DNA of 64,000 nucleotides from Rhodobacteraceae bacterium CCMM004 (GTDB lineage: Bacteria; Pseudomonadota; Alphaproteobacteria; Rhodobacterales; Rhodobacteraceae), in assembly GCA_004005435.1 (NCBI GenBank), contig RZWH01000001.1, positions 926,894-990,893 of the forward strand. Direction: 5' to 3'. Within the stretch, counting starts at the first letter, position 1, and the number at the start of each line of letters is the position of its first letter. This document shows, one piece after another, positions 52,578 through 62,142 of this stretch. The translations under genes and the position numbers were made by a program. The notes under the pieces were generated by a model. The model ran no database searches. It saw only the letters and a list, made by a program, of their open reading frames with translations, and was not told where the DNA came from.

Positions 52578-53453
52578 TCATGGCCCCTCCTCGATCAACA
52601 CCTTGATGCGCTCGATCATGGCAGGGATGATGCTCTCCTTCGCCAACGTCTCGCCGGTAAGGCGCCGGGCGATCCGCTCGACAGGCATGTCGGGGCGCTC
52701 GGCCCCGCGCTTGGCCGCGCGGAAGGCGCAGGGCAGCGTCACCGTCTCGCGCCAGAGATCGGCAATATCCAGCACCCAGGACTGACCCGGATCCTCATGG
52801 ATGAATCCAAGCTGCGGCACGGTCGCCGTGGCGCTCACGGCGATGGCCGCGGCGGCTTCAACGGCCGAAGCTGCATGGTTCAGGGCCTGGTTGGCCAAAT
52901 CGGCGGCCAGCGGGTTCGCCCGATCGTAACGACGGCCGCGCCAGGGCACGCCGAAACGCTCGGCGGCCAGCTTGTAGCTCTCCTTGACGCGGGCGCCCTC
53001 GATGCCGCGCAGAACATCTAGACTGCGATGGGGCAGGACCTCGCCCAGGCGGATGGCATACATGCGCCGCGCAACCATGATCCGCATGTCCTCGTCGGCC
53101 CACATCCGGGCCTGGATGCGCGCCAGCCCGGAGCGGTCGGGGATCAGCGGCGGCGCGGTGTAGAGGCGGACACCGTCCTCGCCCACCGCAGCCAACGCGG
53201 TGCGCGCGTGGGCCAGGAGACGCAATGCGTCGTGGCTGACGGTCGAGCCCGGGCCGAGCAGGATCATCGAGACGCCCTGAAGCGGGATTGCATGGTCGCC
53301 CGGGGAGAGCGCATCGGGTCCGGTCGCGGCCCCGCGCAGAAAGGCGAGCGTCCCGTCGCGCGCCGTAAGCTGACCACGCGCGAGATAGAGTAGGCCGGCC
53401 CGGTCCGCATGCGGGACCTTCGCGCTGTCGAGCCCGAGACGCCCCTTCAGCAT
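52578..53453 (-). CDS. cas1: CRISPR-associated endonuclease Cas1 (type I-E)
   Basis: 291 residues from MLKGRLGLDSAKVPHADRAG. The catalytic Glu in RGIEGARVKESYKLAAERFG, the His in LGFIHEDPGQSWVLDIADLW and the following Asp residues are present, so the integrase should be active. The start at 53453 fits Cas1e length (about 300) and lies 4 nt after the cas6e stop. Confidence 0.97.
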   Translation of the reverse strand: MLKGRLGLDSAKVPHADRAGLLYLARGQLTARDGTLAFLRGAATGPDALSPGDHAIPLQGVSMILLGPGSTVSHDALRLLAHARTALAAVGEDGVRLYTAPPLIPDRSGLARIQARMWADEDMRIMVARRMYAIRLGEVLPHRSLDVLRGIEGARVKESYKLAAERFGVPWRGRRYDRANPLAADLANQALNHAASAVEAAAAIAVSATATVPQLGFIHEDPGQSWVLDIADLWRETVTLPCAFRAAKRGAERPDMPVERIARRLTGETLAKESIIPAMIERIKVLIEEGP

Positions 53454-53457
53454 CGAT

Positions 53458-54249
53458 TTACGCTTTTTGCACTGGTCGGCCCGGCGGGCGCAACAACAGC
53501 ATCCCGTAGCCATAGGCCCTGTGGCGTCCGACGCCGCGGCGGAGGCGGTCTTTGAAGGCATCGGGGTCGCAAACCACCAGCGTCCCCTGAAGCGTCGCAT
53601 CCGGGCCGTCAGTGCCACGACCTCCCTCGCGGGCGGCAAAGCTGCGGCGGAAGGCGGCGAGGCTCACCTCCTCGATCCTGGCGGCCTCGCCCAGCCGATC
53701 CGCAAACCATTCTGTGTAGATGGACTCACGGCTTTCGCCCGAGATGCGGATTGCATCCCGGTCGGATGCACGCAAGGCAGCGGAAAGAAATGCGTCGACC
53801 TCGGCACCCGCCCTGAATCCGTGCCGCCTGCCCGCCGTTCGGTCGCCGGGCGGCGGGATGGCCGAGGCGAGCCGGACCACAGGGCGCAGTCGGACGTCGA
53901 AGCCCAGTCGGCGACCGGGGACGGCGATGTTCGGCATTGGCTTCGTCGCCAGTCGGGCCAGCGGCAGGGCGGCCTCAGCGGCCTCCGACAGAGCGACGGG
54001 TGCGGAGATCTCGCGGAGCGCATCCGCATCGATCTCGGTGTAGGCCCAGAGCGTTCCGCCCCGGGCGCGGGGTGCCACGACCAGGCGAAACGGCTGCAGG
54101 GCGCCGGGGCCGAACGCCTCGCCGAGCAGGTGATGCAGCGCGCGGCCCTCGTCGAAGGCGGCGCGGCGGCCGCGGGTCCATCCGCGCTCTCCCGCGGCGC
54201 GGGCCAGCGCGGGCAGGTCCACTGGCAGTCGGGCGAGGTGGAGCGTCAC
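53458..54249 (-). CDS. cas6e: CRISPR RNA endonuclease Cas6e (Cse3)
   Basis: 263 residues from a GTG overlapping the cas5e stop. It starts VTLHLARLPVDLPALARAAG, has the probable catalytic His in RALHHLLGEAFG and ends with the Gly-rich RNA-binding loop GVGRHRAYGYGMLLLRPP. It cuts the pre-crRNA at the repeat hairpin. Longer than E. coli Cas6e (199). Confidence 0.95.
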   Translation of the reverse strand: MTLHLARLPVDLPALARAAGERGWTRGRRAAFDEGRALHHLLGEAFGPGALQPFRLVVAPRARGGTLWAYTEIDADALREISAPVALSEAAEAALPLARLATKPMPNIAVPGRRLGFDVRLRPVVRLASAIPPPGDRTAGRRHGFRAGAEVDAFLSAALRASDRDAIRISGESRESIYTEWFADRLGEAARIEEVSLAAFRRSFAAREGGRGTDGPDATLQGTLVVCDPDAFKDRLRRGVGRHRAYGYGMLLLRPPGRPVQKA

Positions 54250-54932
54250 ACCGTCCCCTCCACGATGGTGCGCGTCCCGCCATGAAGGCCGCTCGACCAG
54301 ACACGGGTATCGGCGACGTCCATGCTGCGGCGGCCGGACGGACCGTCGTCCGCGGGCCACATCGCCGGCCGACGGCCCGAATCCTGCCATTGATCGAGCG
54401 CGGCGCGGGCGCTCGGCGCTTCGACGAAGCCGCCGCTCAGGGGCAGGGACGGCATGCAGGGCTTGCGCCCGAGAAAGAGGGGGCGCGCGGGGCGGTCGAG
54501 GGCCCGGGCGAGATCGTCCAGTGTGGGGGGCGTGCCGTCAGGCTGCAGCGTCAGGACGACCCTGAGCGACGCATCCGCGAGATAGTCGCGCCGCCGCCGA
54601 TGCGGCGCGTCGTAGCTTGCCCCCGTCCGCCCCTCGGGGGCACCACGCGTGGTCCAGCCTTTGTCACCCTTGCCCAGTTGGGCGTTCTGGCTGTCGGTCA
54701 GGACCTCGCCCTCGCGCAGGATCACCGCGCCGAACCGCAGCCGGTCCTGCAGCGCCTGGTGCGCCGCCCGGTCGTCCCAGTCCCACCCCAGAGCGTTGCC
54801 GAAGAGCCCCGTAAGCATCGAGGCGCCGGGCCACCGCGCCGTCGGCCCAACCTGGTCGATGGCGATCGCGCCGAAGGACATCATCGGCGCCTGGAGGCGC
54901 AGGACAAGCCAGCGCGTCCCATCGCCGGTCAT
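54246..54932 (-). CDS. cas5e: Cascade subunit Cas5e
   Basis: 228 residues. WLVLRLQAPMMSFGAIAIDQ, RWPGASMLTGLFGNALGW and FLGRKPCMPSLPLSGGFVEA are characteristic of Cas5e (CasD), which caps the 5' handle of the crRNA. Overlaps cas7e (ATGA) and cas6e (GTGA). Confidence 0.96.
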   Translation of the reverse strand: MTGDGTRWLVLRLQAPMMSFGAIAIDQVGPTARWPGASMLTGLFGNALGWDWDDRAAHQALQDRLRFGAVILREGEVLTDSQNAQLGKGDKGWTTRGAPEGRTGASYDAPHRRRRDYLADASLRVVLTLQPDGTPPTLDDLARALDRPARPLFLGRKPCMPSLPLSGGFVEAPSARAALDQWQDSGRRPAMWPADDGPSGRRSMDVADTRVWSSGLHGGTRTIVEGTV

Positions 54933-56044
54933 GACAGTCGGGCGGGGAGGGAGGCGGCCCAGTCGGCCAGATCCTTGAGTGTGCCGGATTCCGCCGCCTC
55001 GAAGGGGACGTTCCGCACCGAGAGGACCCGACGCTCCTCGCCCGTGGCATAGGCGCGGTCGAGGGCCGCGAGATGCCCGGTCAGGGCGTCGGTCGCGGCA
55101 GCCATATCGGGAGCGCAGGGCGTGCGGAACGCCTCGGCCAGAGATCGCGGCTGCCGGTTGCCCGCCTCTAGCAGCATCAGCCCCGCGCGTCCGTAGGGCG
55201 CGGTGGAGCCCAGCTTGGCGCCCGGCGATACCTCGGCGATCAGGTGGACGAGGTTGTGCAGGACAGGGCCGGCCAGGTCGGGCGCGGCGGGCCCAAGGTT
55301 CGCGATCAGGCCCGGCAGGTCGACGACGACGTAGCCGTAGTAGAGGCCCGAAGTCAGTTCGGTCTCCTGGATGGTGTCCGCACCGGGCTCGTCCTCGCTC
55401 AGGTCGTCGACGGCGGTAAAGTAGTCGGACTCGCTCTCCTCGCCGTGGACGGTAAAGGCATGGGCGACGTGGACGGGAGCGGTGATGTTGGCCGCGGTGT
55501 CGGACGTCACCATCCGCCCGAAGAGTGCCGCCGTCAGGCCCCCGGGCAAGGCGGTGGCCTCGCGCATCGCGGCGATGTTCTTTTTGAAGTCCTTGCTCCA
55601 CTGCTCGGTAGCCTTCGCCGCCGCCTTCGGGTCGCCCTCGGCCTCGGCGACCAGCCGTTCGGCCTCGCCGCGCAGCCAGGCGATCTCGCGCGCACCGAAG
55701 AGAAGCGTCTGACGGCTCTGCTTGGTCGTGCCCTTGTCGCCGTAGACGGCTTTCTGAAACGCAGGCTCAATGGCCTGCACGACGTCGTCGGGGCCGAGGC
55801 CACCCAGAACCTTGCGCGTCACCAGTTCGCGCGACCGGAACGCCGCATCGGCCCCGTCGATGGAATGGAGCGCATGGGGATCGTCGGCCACGCGCCAGTG
55901 CCGCTTGAGGCATTGCGACGAGACCCGCGTGCGCAGGGCGCCACCGTAGGTCAGGCGCTTGGCCAGCCCGCTGTCGTCGCGGTTGAGCAGCGCCGCGGTG
56001 TAGGAGGTGAGGGTGTGGATCTGGAGAAAGCGGGGATCAGGCAT
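54929..56044 (-). CDS. cas7e: Cascade backbone subunit Cas7e (Cse4)
   Basis: 371 residues. FLQIHTLTSYTAALLNRDDS, GALRTRVSSQCLKRHWR, TAANITAPVHVAHAFTVHGE and SDYFTAVDDL are the Cas7e/CasC signature. Six copies form the crRNA-binding backbone. Overlaps cse2 by 8 nt. Confidence 0.97.
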   Translation of the reverse strand: MPDPRFLQIHTLTSYTAALLNRDDSGLAKRLTYGGALRTRVSSQCLKRHWRVADDPHALHSIDGADAAFRSRELVTRKVLGGLGPDDVVQAIEPAFQKAVYGDKGTTKQSRQTLLFGAREIAWLRGEAERLVAEAEGDPKAAAKATEQWSKDFKKNIAAMREATALPGGLTAALFGRMVTSDTAANITAPVHVAHAFTVHGEESESDYFTAVDDLSEDEPGADTIQETELTSGLYYGYVVVDLPGLIANLGPAAPDLAGPVLHNLVHLIAEVSPGAKLGSTAPYGRAGLMLLEAGNRQPRSLAEAFRTPCAPDMAAATDALTGHLAALDRAYATGEERRVLSVRNVPFEAAESGTLKDLADWAASLPARLS

Positions 56045-56597
56045 CGGCGGCGGTGTCCTTGGTGGCGGCCGCGCGCTCGGCGCAGTCGAGGCGGCGGTAG
56101 TAGGGGGCGGCGAGCCTCTCCGGCCGGGCCGGGTCGAGGAATGCCCAGGCGATGTCGGGCACGTCGAGGCCCACCGCTGCGGGCTTCGACACGGCGAGGG
56201 CGCGGACCGCACGGGTCAGCAGGATGGTCCGCTGAGCGCCACGGGCGGCCATGAGCTGTGCCAAGCGGCGTTCGCTCAGCATCGGACGGGGCGCGCCCGG
56301 CCAGCTCGGATTGCCGCCGTCGCAGAGTGCTTCGCCGAGGGGGCGCGTCGGATCGTGCAGGTCGCCCCGGTCCTCGGCCGCCCCCTTGGGCGTCAGGATG
56401 GCCAGCGCCCGCACGATGGGCGCCCACCGCTCGGGGCGGTCCGACATCGCAGGGCGGGAGGCGGCCAGCCGCCAATAGGCGGGCACCGCCCGGTCGTCCC
56501 CCATGCGGCGCAGCGCGGCCAGGGCGCCCGGGTCGAGCCGCCTGAGTCCTGCGGCGATCGACAGGGCCGTGGCCCCGGGGGTGTGAGCGTCAGACAT
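56037..56597 (-). CDS. cse2: Cascade small subunit Cse2 (CasB)
   Basis: 186 residues from MSDAHTPGATALSIAAGLRR. The helical pattern with LDPGALAALRRMG and the C-terminal VGLDVPDIAWAFLDPARPER matches CasB. Two copies stabilise the non-target strand. Overlaps the cse1 stop by 8 nt. Confidence 0.94.
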   Translation of the reverse strand: MSDAHTPGATALSIAAGLRRLDPGALAALRRMGDDRAVPAYWRLAASRPAMSDRPERWAPIVRALAILTPKGAAEDRGDLHDPTRPLGEALCDGGNPSWPGAPRPMLSERRLAQLMAARGAQRTILLTRAVRALAVSKPAAVGLDVPDIAWAFLDPARPERLAAPYYRRLDCAERAAATKDTAADA

Positions 56598-58116
56598 GGG
56601 CCGTCTCCACCAGATTTGCCTTGCGCAGCGCCCGCTCCAACCTGCCCCTCGCCCGCGTCCGGGCGCGGGGGGCGTGAATGCGGGCGCAGGGGATCGCCCC
56701 GAAGGCGCGTTCGAGTTCGGCGCGCGCCGCCTCGACCAATGTGTCTCGGAAGGCCAACGCCGCTGCGGCTTGCGCGTCCTCGCTGTCATCCATCGCCGCG
56801 ATGCGCGCCCAGAGGTGGTCGAAGAACACGCGGTCGGCGCGCGCGTCCAGCCGACGACGGGCCTCGGCGGCGCGCTGGCGCTGAGGCTTGCCGACGCCCT
56901 CGCGGTCCCCGCCAGCCGCATAGAGCGCGACGGCCTCGCGCAGGGCCGCATCGGCCTTCTGGATTTCGGCGATCTGCGCCTGCGCGACCGTCGACAATCG
57001 GGCCGTCAGGTCCCTGGCCCGACGGACGCGTGCCGGCAGCGGCAGGATGCGCGACTGGAATCCATCGGTCTTGGAGTTTCCGCGTGCGAGCGCTTCGGCG
57101 ACGATCACCATGTCGCCTGCCACCTCGCCGGCGTCGAGCCTGGCCGCCACCGGCGCCTGCCAGTCGCCATCGGTCAACAGATCGACCATGCGGCGATAGT
57201 GGAAGCGCCCACCCTCGCCAAGCGTCAGGGCCTTGGGCGTCCCACCTTTTACGTTGACCGGTGCCCAGGGGTCGTCGAGCACGCCGGCAAAGGCCTTGGC
57301 CTCGACCCGTCTTGCCGCGGACCCGGCCCGCTCGGCCCGGATCGCGCCGCCCGCGTCCAGCAGCCGGATGCGGCGGCAGACCTCGATGGCCAGCGGATCC
57401 ATCTCGCGCGCATCGATCTGTCGGCCTTCGGGCCACGGCCGAACCCACAGCAGTGCCGGACCGCCGCGTGTCCCGACCGTCGGTGCGGTGCGGTTGCGCA
57501 GGACCAGGTCCAGATCGCGCCGCCACCAGGACGAGGGGTCGGGGCGTCCGTCCGGCCCGGCAGGGGCGAGCCCCAGCATGGCCCGGCTCGACGATCCCCC
57601 GTTCATCCGTGCGATTCCGTAGTTGCGTTGGCCGCCGAAGCCCTCCGACGTCTGGAGCGAGATCAGCGCATAGGCCCAGTCTTCGGGTGCGGCGTCGGCG
57701 GCCATCGCCCCCTTCAGATCGTGGTTCCTGGAGGTGATGAGCAGATCGAGAGCGTCCGGCGTCGGCACCGGCTCCCACTTCAGCCCGCCCGGATCGGGCG
57801 GCTGGAGAAAGGCGGGCCGGCTGCGGTTCGGTACGACCAGGGACCATGGCTCGCTCGCCCCGTCGGTGAGCGCGAGGAGGAGGTCGCGCCAGGCGGCGTC
57901 TTCGTCCGGAGGCGCAGTCATCCCGGCCCTGTCCAGGGCGAGCGCAGCGAGTTGCACCCGAAACATGTGCCACGCCGCCCGCTGGTGCGCGCGCAGGCGA
58001 AGGAAGGTGCGGACCTCGTCGCGCGCGAGTGCCGCGAACAGGCCCGGCAGGGTCTTCCGATCCCCTGGCGCGAGGGAGAAGACCGGATCGGCGAGGAGGT
58101 TCACCGCTGCGGGCAC
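56590..58116 (-). CDS. cse1: Cascade large subunit Cse1 (CasA)
   Basis: 508 residues. LARDEVRTFLRLRAHQRAAW, FLQPPDPGG, ALISLQTSEGFGGQRNYGIA then RMNGGSSSR and the C-terminal four-helix bundle are typical of CasA, which reads the PAM and recruits Cas3. First gene of the minus-strand operon; 164 nt separate it from the divergent cas3. Confidence 0.96.
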   Translation of the reverse strand: MPAAVNLLADPVFSLAPGDRKTLPGLFAALARDEVRTFLRLRAHQRAAWHMFRVQLAALALDRAGMTAPPDEDAAWRDLLLALTDGASEPWSLVVPNRSRPAFLQPPDPGGLKWEPVPTPDALDLLITSRNHDLKGAMAADAAPEDWAYALISLQTSEGFGGQRNYGIARMNGGSSSRAMLGLAPAGPDGRPDPSSWWRRDLDLVLRNRTAPTVGTRGGPALLWVRPWPEGRQIDAREMDPLAIEVCRRIRLLDAGGAIRAERAGSAARRVEAKAFAGVLDDPWAPVNVKGGTPKALTLGEGGRFHYRRMVDLLTDGDWQAPVAARLDAGEVAGDMVIVAEALARGNSKTDGFQSRILPLPARVRRARDLTARLSTVAQAQIAEIQKADAALREAVALYAAGGDREGVGKPQRQRAAEARRRLDARADRVFFDHLWARIAAMDDSEDAQAAAALAFRDTLVEAARAELERAFGAIPCARIHAPRARTRARGRLERALRKANLVETAHV

Positions 58117-58280
58117 GGCTGCCCTACGGGGTTCGCCCGCGCGGTTCCGAGGCTAACGCTCACCTCCCATGACATTGATCCACCCCCACGCCATCAACCA
58201 TCAGCATCGCGAAACCACGGCCCACGGCGCAAAAGCGAAGCGATGGCCATGACAAGCCGCCCCCTCCAAATTATTCTCAC

Positions 58281-60848
58281 ATGATGGGTTGGGAGTTCAA
58301 GGTCACAGTGTCGAAGCGCCAAACGCCGAACGCCGCCTGGGGCAAGACCGACGAATCCGGTCACCCCTCCCATCATCTCGCCCATCATTCCATGGACGTG
58401 GCCGCGGTGCTGGAGGCGCTGCTCCACCACCCCGTCCTCTCCGCCCGTGCCACGGCCGCCGCGGGTGGCCCGCTGGGGCCGGCGGCGGTGTCATGGCTCG
58501 CTGCGTTCGCCTTCCTCCACGACATCGGCAAGCTGTCCCCACGCTTCCAGGCCAAGGCATGGCCCATGGGCCTTCCCGGCGGGACGGCCAGTCACCTGGT
58601 CGAGGGCCTCGTCTGGGCCGACCGGCTGCTCGACGGCCAGCCCCTGCTCGACGGGGCTGCCGCGCCGCTGATCGACCCGTTGATCGAGGCGGAGGTCGAG
58701 GACGTCTGGTTCGGCGTTCTCCTCGCGCATCATTGCCGTCCGGTGCCTTTCGACAGCGTCGTGCCTCCTGCCGATCCTCGCACCGTCTTTCCCGACGTAG
58801 CGGGCTACGACTGGCGTGCCGAGGACGCGCGCATGGGCGAGGCGCTGCGCCTGTGGTTCCCCGAAATCGCAATGGATCCTGCGGTCCTGAGATCGTCGCG
58901 GCTGGTGCACCTCTTCGCCGGGTTGCTGGCGCTGGCGGACTGGATCGGCTCCGACATCCGCGCTTTCCCGCAGGTTCTGGACTTCGATCCCGGCTACGGG
59001 GCCGTCGCCCGCTCTCGGGTGGCTGCGGCCCTGAAGGCTGTCGGAATGAGCGGCTCGCCTTGGCCCAAGACAGCGCCAAGTTTCGAGGCGCTCACCGGCC
59101 ATGCGTCGCCTCGTGGCGTCCAGAAAGCGATCGTGGATGTGCCGGAGACCGCGCGACTTGTCATCGTCGAAGCCGAGACCGGCTCGGGCAAGACAGAGGC
59201 GGCACTGGCGCACTTCGCTCGGCTGCGGTCAGGGGGGCAGGTTGACGCGCTGTACTTCGCGGTGCCGACCCGCGCCGCCGCCGGACAACTCCATCGTCGC
59301 ATCCATGAGGCGATGGCGCGCATCGGCGGGCCCGAGGGGGTTCTCGCCGTGCCCGGCATGCTGCGCGCCGGCGAGGCAGAAGGAGCAAAACTGCCCGGCT
59401 TCCAAGTGCTCTGGGATGATGAACGGACACATTGGGCGGCGGAGCATCCGACCCGCTTTCTGGCAGCCCCAGTCGCAGTGGGCACGATAGATCAAGCCTT
59501 GCTCGCGGGGCTGCGCGTTAAGCACGCGCCGCTGCGCGCGTCTGCCCTGTCCCGCAGCCTCCTGGTCATCGACGAGGTCCACGCCTCCGATGCCTATATG
59601 AATGCCATCAGCCGAGCTCTCGTAGCGGATCACGTCGCACTGGGAGGCCATGCGCTCCTGATGTCGGCCACACTGGGATCGGGGCAACGCGCGGCCTGGC
59701 TCAAGCAAGACGGCCCCCCTCGCGCGAACGCGGAAGCGGTTCCCTATCCCGCAATCTGGCACGATGCGGCCCCTTCAGTTCCCCTGCGGCCCGACCCCGT
59801 CGGACGGCACAAGACGGTCCGCCCCCGGCTCGTCTCCACAATGGACGCAACGGAGGCGGCAGGCCGCGCCGTGGCGGCTGCGGCGCGCGGGGCCCGTGTG
59901 CTCGTGATCCGCAACACCGTCGATGTCGCCGTCGAGACTTGGCGCGCCGCTGTCGCCGCCCGGCCGGATCTGTGCCTGACGGTCGCGGGACGCCCCGCCC
60001 TGCACCACTCCCGCTTCGCCGCCGAAGACCGACGCGGCCTCGACGCAGCGGTCGAAAGCGCGCTTGGCCGCGAAAGCAACGAAAGCGGCATCGTCGTGGT
60101 CGGGACACAAACCTTGGAGCAGTCCCTCGACATCGATGCGGATCTTCTGATCACCGACCTTTGTCCCATGGACGTTCTTCTGCAACGCATCGGGCGCCTG
60201 CACCGTCATTCCGACCGGAACCGCCCCGCCGGCTTTGAGGATGCGGTCGCAGATATCATGGTGCCGGAGAATGGTCTCGCCGCCTTGGCAGACGGTCCGA
60301 GATTCGAGAACGGCCTCGGGGCCTGGCCCGTCGCAGATGGCTATGCGGGCATCTATCTGGACTTGCGAATACTCGAGGCGACCCGCCGTTGTTTGGAGGA
60401 TCGCGCACCCTGGCGCATCCCGGCCGACAACCGGCGCCTTGTTGAAACTGCGACTCATCCCGACGCCCTTGCCAAAGTCGAGGCCGAGATGGGCTGGTCC
60501 GGCTATGGTATGCGCGTTGACGCCAAGGCTCTCGCCGAGGGCCGCGCAGGAAGCATCGTCATACTCGATCGCGGCGCGCCCTTCCCGTTCGCGTTTCCTG
60601 GCTCAGATGAGGCGGTACAGACACGACTGGGGAGCCGCGGCCCGATCCTTCAATTACCCGAAGGCACCGTAGGTCCGTTTGGAGCGGCTGTTTCGACCAT
60701 CGCCCCGCCTTCGCATTGGTGTCATGGACTAACCGGTGAAGAGACGGTGGAGGTCGCACATTGTGAAGACGGACTTCGTCTCACCTTGCAGGACAGGGAA
60801 TTTTTCTATCGCACCGCCGGCTTATCGAGAACATGCGACGCGCCATGA
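58281..60848 (+). CDS. cas3: CRISPR-associated helicase/nuclease Cas3
   Basis: 855 residues. N-terminal HD nuclease: SHHLAHHSMDV (residues 30-40) and AFLHDIGKLSPRF (near 77), then LLAHHCRP. The SF2 helicase follows: EAETGSGKTEAALAHF (Walker A near 297), VIDEVHASDAYM (motif II near 430), LMSATLGSGQR (motif III), and VVGTQTLEQSLDIDADLLIT, LLQRIGRLHRH (motifs V, VI). All active residues seen are intact. It degrades target DNA after Cascade binding. Transcribed away from cse1. Confidence 0.97.
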   Translation: MMGWEFKVTVSKRQTPNAAWGKTDESGHPSHHLAHHSMDVAAVLEALLHHPVLSARATAAAGGPLGPAAVSWLAAFAFLHDIGKLSPRFQAKAWPMGLPGGTASHLVEGLVWADRLLDGQPLLDGAAAPLIDPLIEAEVEDVWFGVLLAHHCRPVPFDSVVPPADPRTVFPDVAGYDWRAEDARMGEALRLWFPEIAMDPAVLRSSRLVHLFAGLLALADWIGSDIRAFPQVLDFDPGYGAVARSRVAAALKAVGMSGSPWPKTAPSFEALTGHASPRGVQKAIVDVPETARLVIVEAETGSGKTEAALAHFARLRSGGQVDALYFAVPTRAAAGQLHRRIHEAMARIGGPEGVLAVPGMLRAGEAEGAKLPGFQVLWDDERTHWAAEHPTRFLAAPVAVGTIDQALLAGLRVKHAPLRASALSRSLLVIDEVHASDAYMNAISRALVADHVALGGHALLMSATLGSGQRAAWLKQDGPPRANAEAVPYPAIWHDAAPSVPLRPDPVGRHKTVRPRLVSTMDATEAAGRAVAAAARGARVLVIRNTVDVAVETWRAAVAARPDLCLTVAGRPALHHSRFAAEDRRGLDAAVESALGRESNESGIVVVGTQTLEQSLDIDADLLITDLCPMDVLLQRIGRLHRHSDRNRPAGFEDAVADIMVPENGLAALADGPRFENGLGAWPVADGYAGIYLDLRILEATRRCLEDRAPWRIPADNRRLVETATHPDALAKVEAEMGWSGYGMRVDAKALAEGRAGSIVILDRGAPFPFAFPGSDEAVQTRLGSRGPILQLPEGTVGPFGAAVSTIAPPSHWCHGLTGEETVEVAHCEDGLRLTLQDREFFYRTAGLSRTCDAP

Positions 60849-60874
60849 CCAAGCGCATCCTCGATCTCGACCGC

Positions 60875-61261
60875 TTACACCATCTCGGCCGGGCCGCCGT
60901 CGCGGGCGACGTTGCGGTCGGCAGTCAGGACCACCATGCCCTCCGCCGCGGCCTGCACCACCAGCATCCGGTCGAAGGGATCGGCGTGGTGGTCCGGGAG
61001 GGTGGCGAGGACGAGGGTGTGGCGGCTCTCCAGCGGCAGTTCGGCATAGCCGTTCTGCAGGAGCCCCGCGCGGAGCCGACCGGGATCGACGGTGAAGTCG
61101 GGGCGGCCGAGGCCGCGCTTGGTCGCCACCTCCCAGATGGACACGGCGCTGAACCACAGAACGTTGCCCGCATCCAAAAGCCGGGCCTGCGTGCGCTCGG
61201 GGATCCGATCGGGGACGAAGGCGGCCCAGAGCAACACATGGGTGTCGAGGAGCAGGTTCAC
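60875..61261 (-). CDS. VapC-like PIN-domain toxin
   Basis: 128 residues. LLLDTHVLLWA (Asp about 6), SIWEVATKRGLGRPDF (Glu), DHHADPFDRMLVVQAAAEG and VVLTADRNVA give the acidic PIN quartet of the PHA-type VapC ribonucleases. Its start overlaps the antitoxin stop (ATGA). Convergent with cas3, 26 nt apart. Confidence 0.93.
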   Translation of the reverse strand: MNLLLDTHVLLWAAFVPDRIPERTQARLLDAGNVLWFSAVSIWEVATKRGLGRPDFTVDPGRLRAGLLQNGYAELPLESRHTLVLATLPDHHADPFDRMLVVQAAAEGMVVLTADRNVARDGGPAEMV

Positions 61262-61497
61262 CCTGCGCTGCCGGCGAACAGCGCGGCGATCTCCTGGGCA
61301 CCGATCTCGTCGAAGTCCTCCGGCACCTCGGCCTGTCCGGCCAGAACTCCGGGGCGCCGCGGCTCCGGCGCGTCGATCCGCGAGACCCGCACCAGGGGCT
61401 TGCCCGCGCGGGCGACGACGAAATCCTCGCCCGCAACCGCCGCCTCGATCAGGCGCGACAAGTGCGTCCTGGCCTCGTGCATGTTGTCGGTCTTCAT
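61258..61497 (-). CDS. Phd/YefM-type antitoxin paired with the PIN toxin
   Basis: 79 residues. MHEARTHLSRLIEAAVAGED then FVVARAGKPLVRVSRID is the Phd/YefM DNA-binding fold; the C-terminal acidic tail would neutralise the toxin. The two genes form one module beside cas3. Confidence 0.92.
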   Translation of the reverse strand: MKTDNMHEARTHLSRLIEAAVAGEDFVVARAGKPLVRVSRIDAPEPRRPGVLAGQAEVPEDFDEIGAQEIAALFAGSAG

Positions 61498-61554
61498 GGC
61501 CGATTTCTTAGTTTAGCGAGTGTGGCCTAGTCCATAAAACCGATCACGCAAGGG

Positions 61555-62120
61555 TCAGCTCTCTGCGGTCACCCCGCCGCCGCCGCCCGCGCCGTGGGGA
61601 GGTGGCGGTAGAGCGTGGCGGACGATGGCGGCGACCGTGATGGTCTCGTCGGAGAGGAGCGCGCGGGCGGCCCTCAGGTCGTCTTCGCGGTGAGCTTCCG
61701 CGGCCGCCCGCCGGTGCGGCCCCGGGCCCGGGCGGCGTCGAGCCCGGCGCAGGTGCGCTCGCGGATGATGGACCGCTCGAACTCGGCCAGCGCCCCGAAG
61801 ATGTGGAACACCGGCCGCCCGCCCGGCGTCGTCGTGTCGATGGCCTCGGTCAGCGAGCGAAAGCCCGCACCGCGGGCCTCCAGCCCCTCGACCGTCTCCA
61901 CGAGCTGCTTCATGGAGCGGGCCAGCCGGTCGAGCTTCCACACCACCAGCGTGTCGCTATCGCGCATGTAGTCGAGCGCCACCGTGAGCTCCGGCGGGTC
62001 CCGTTGCGCGCTGGAGGCCTTCTCCACAAACACCGTCCCGCAGCCCGCCGCCCCGGTGGCGTTGAGCTGCAGTGCCGGCGTCTGACCCTGGGTCGAGACA
62101 CGGGCATAGCCGACGCGCAT
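61555..62120 (-). pseudogene. Serine recombinase (resolvase/invertase), 3' end decayed
   Basis: The N-terminal catalytic domain is intact: MRVGYARVSTQGQT (Ser9), DTLVVWKLDRLARSMKQLVE, FHIFGALAEFERSIIRERT. After GRPRKLTAKTT a stop comes at 61674, while the natural continuation DLRAARALLSDETITVAAIV lies in a second frame and TLYRHLPTA in a third, with the DNA-recognition helix region deleted. The helix-turn-helix is therefore lost and site-specific recombination is unlikely. Confidence 0.85.
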
Positions 62121-62142
62121 GGGGAGACCTCTCTCAGTATTA

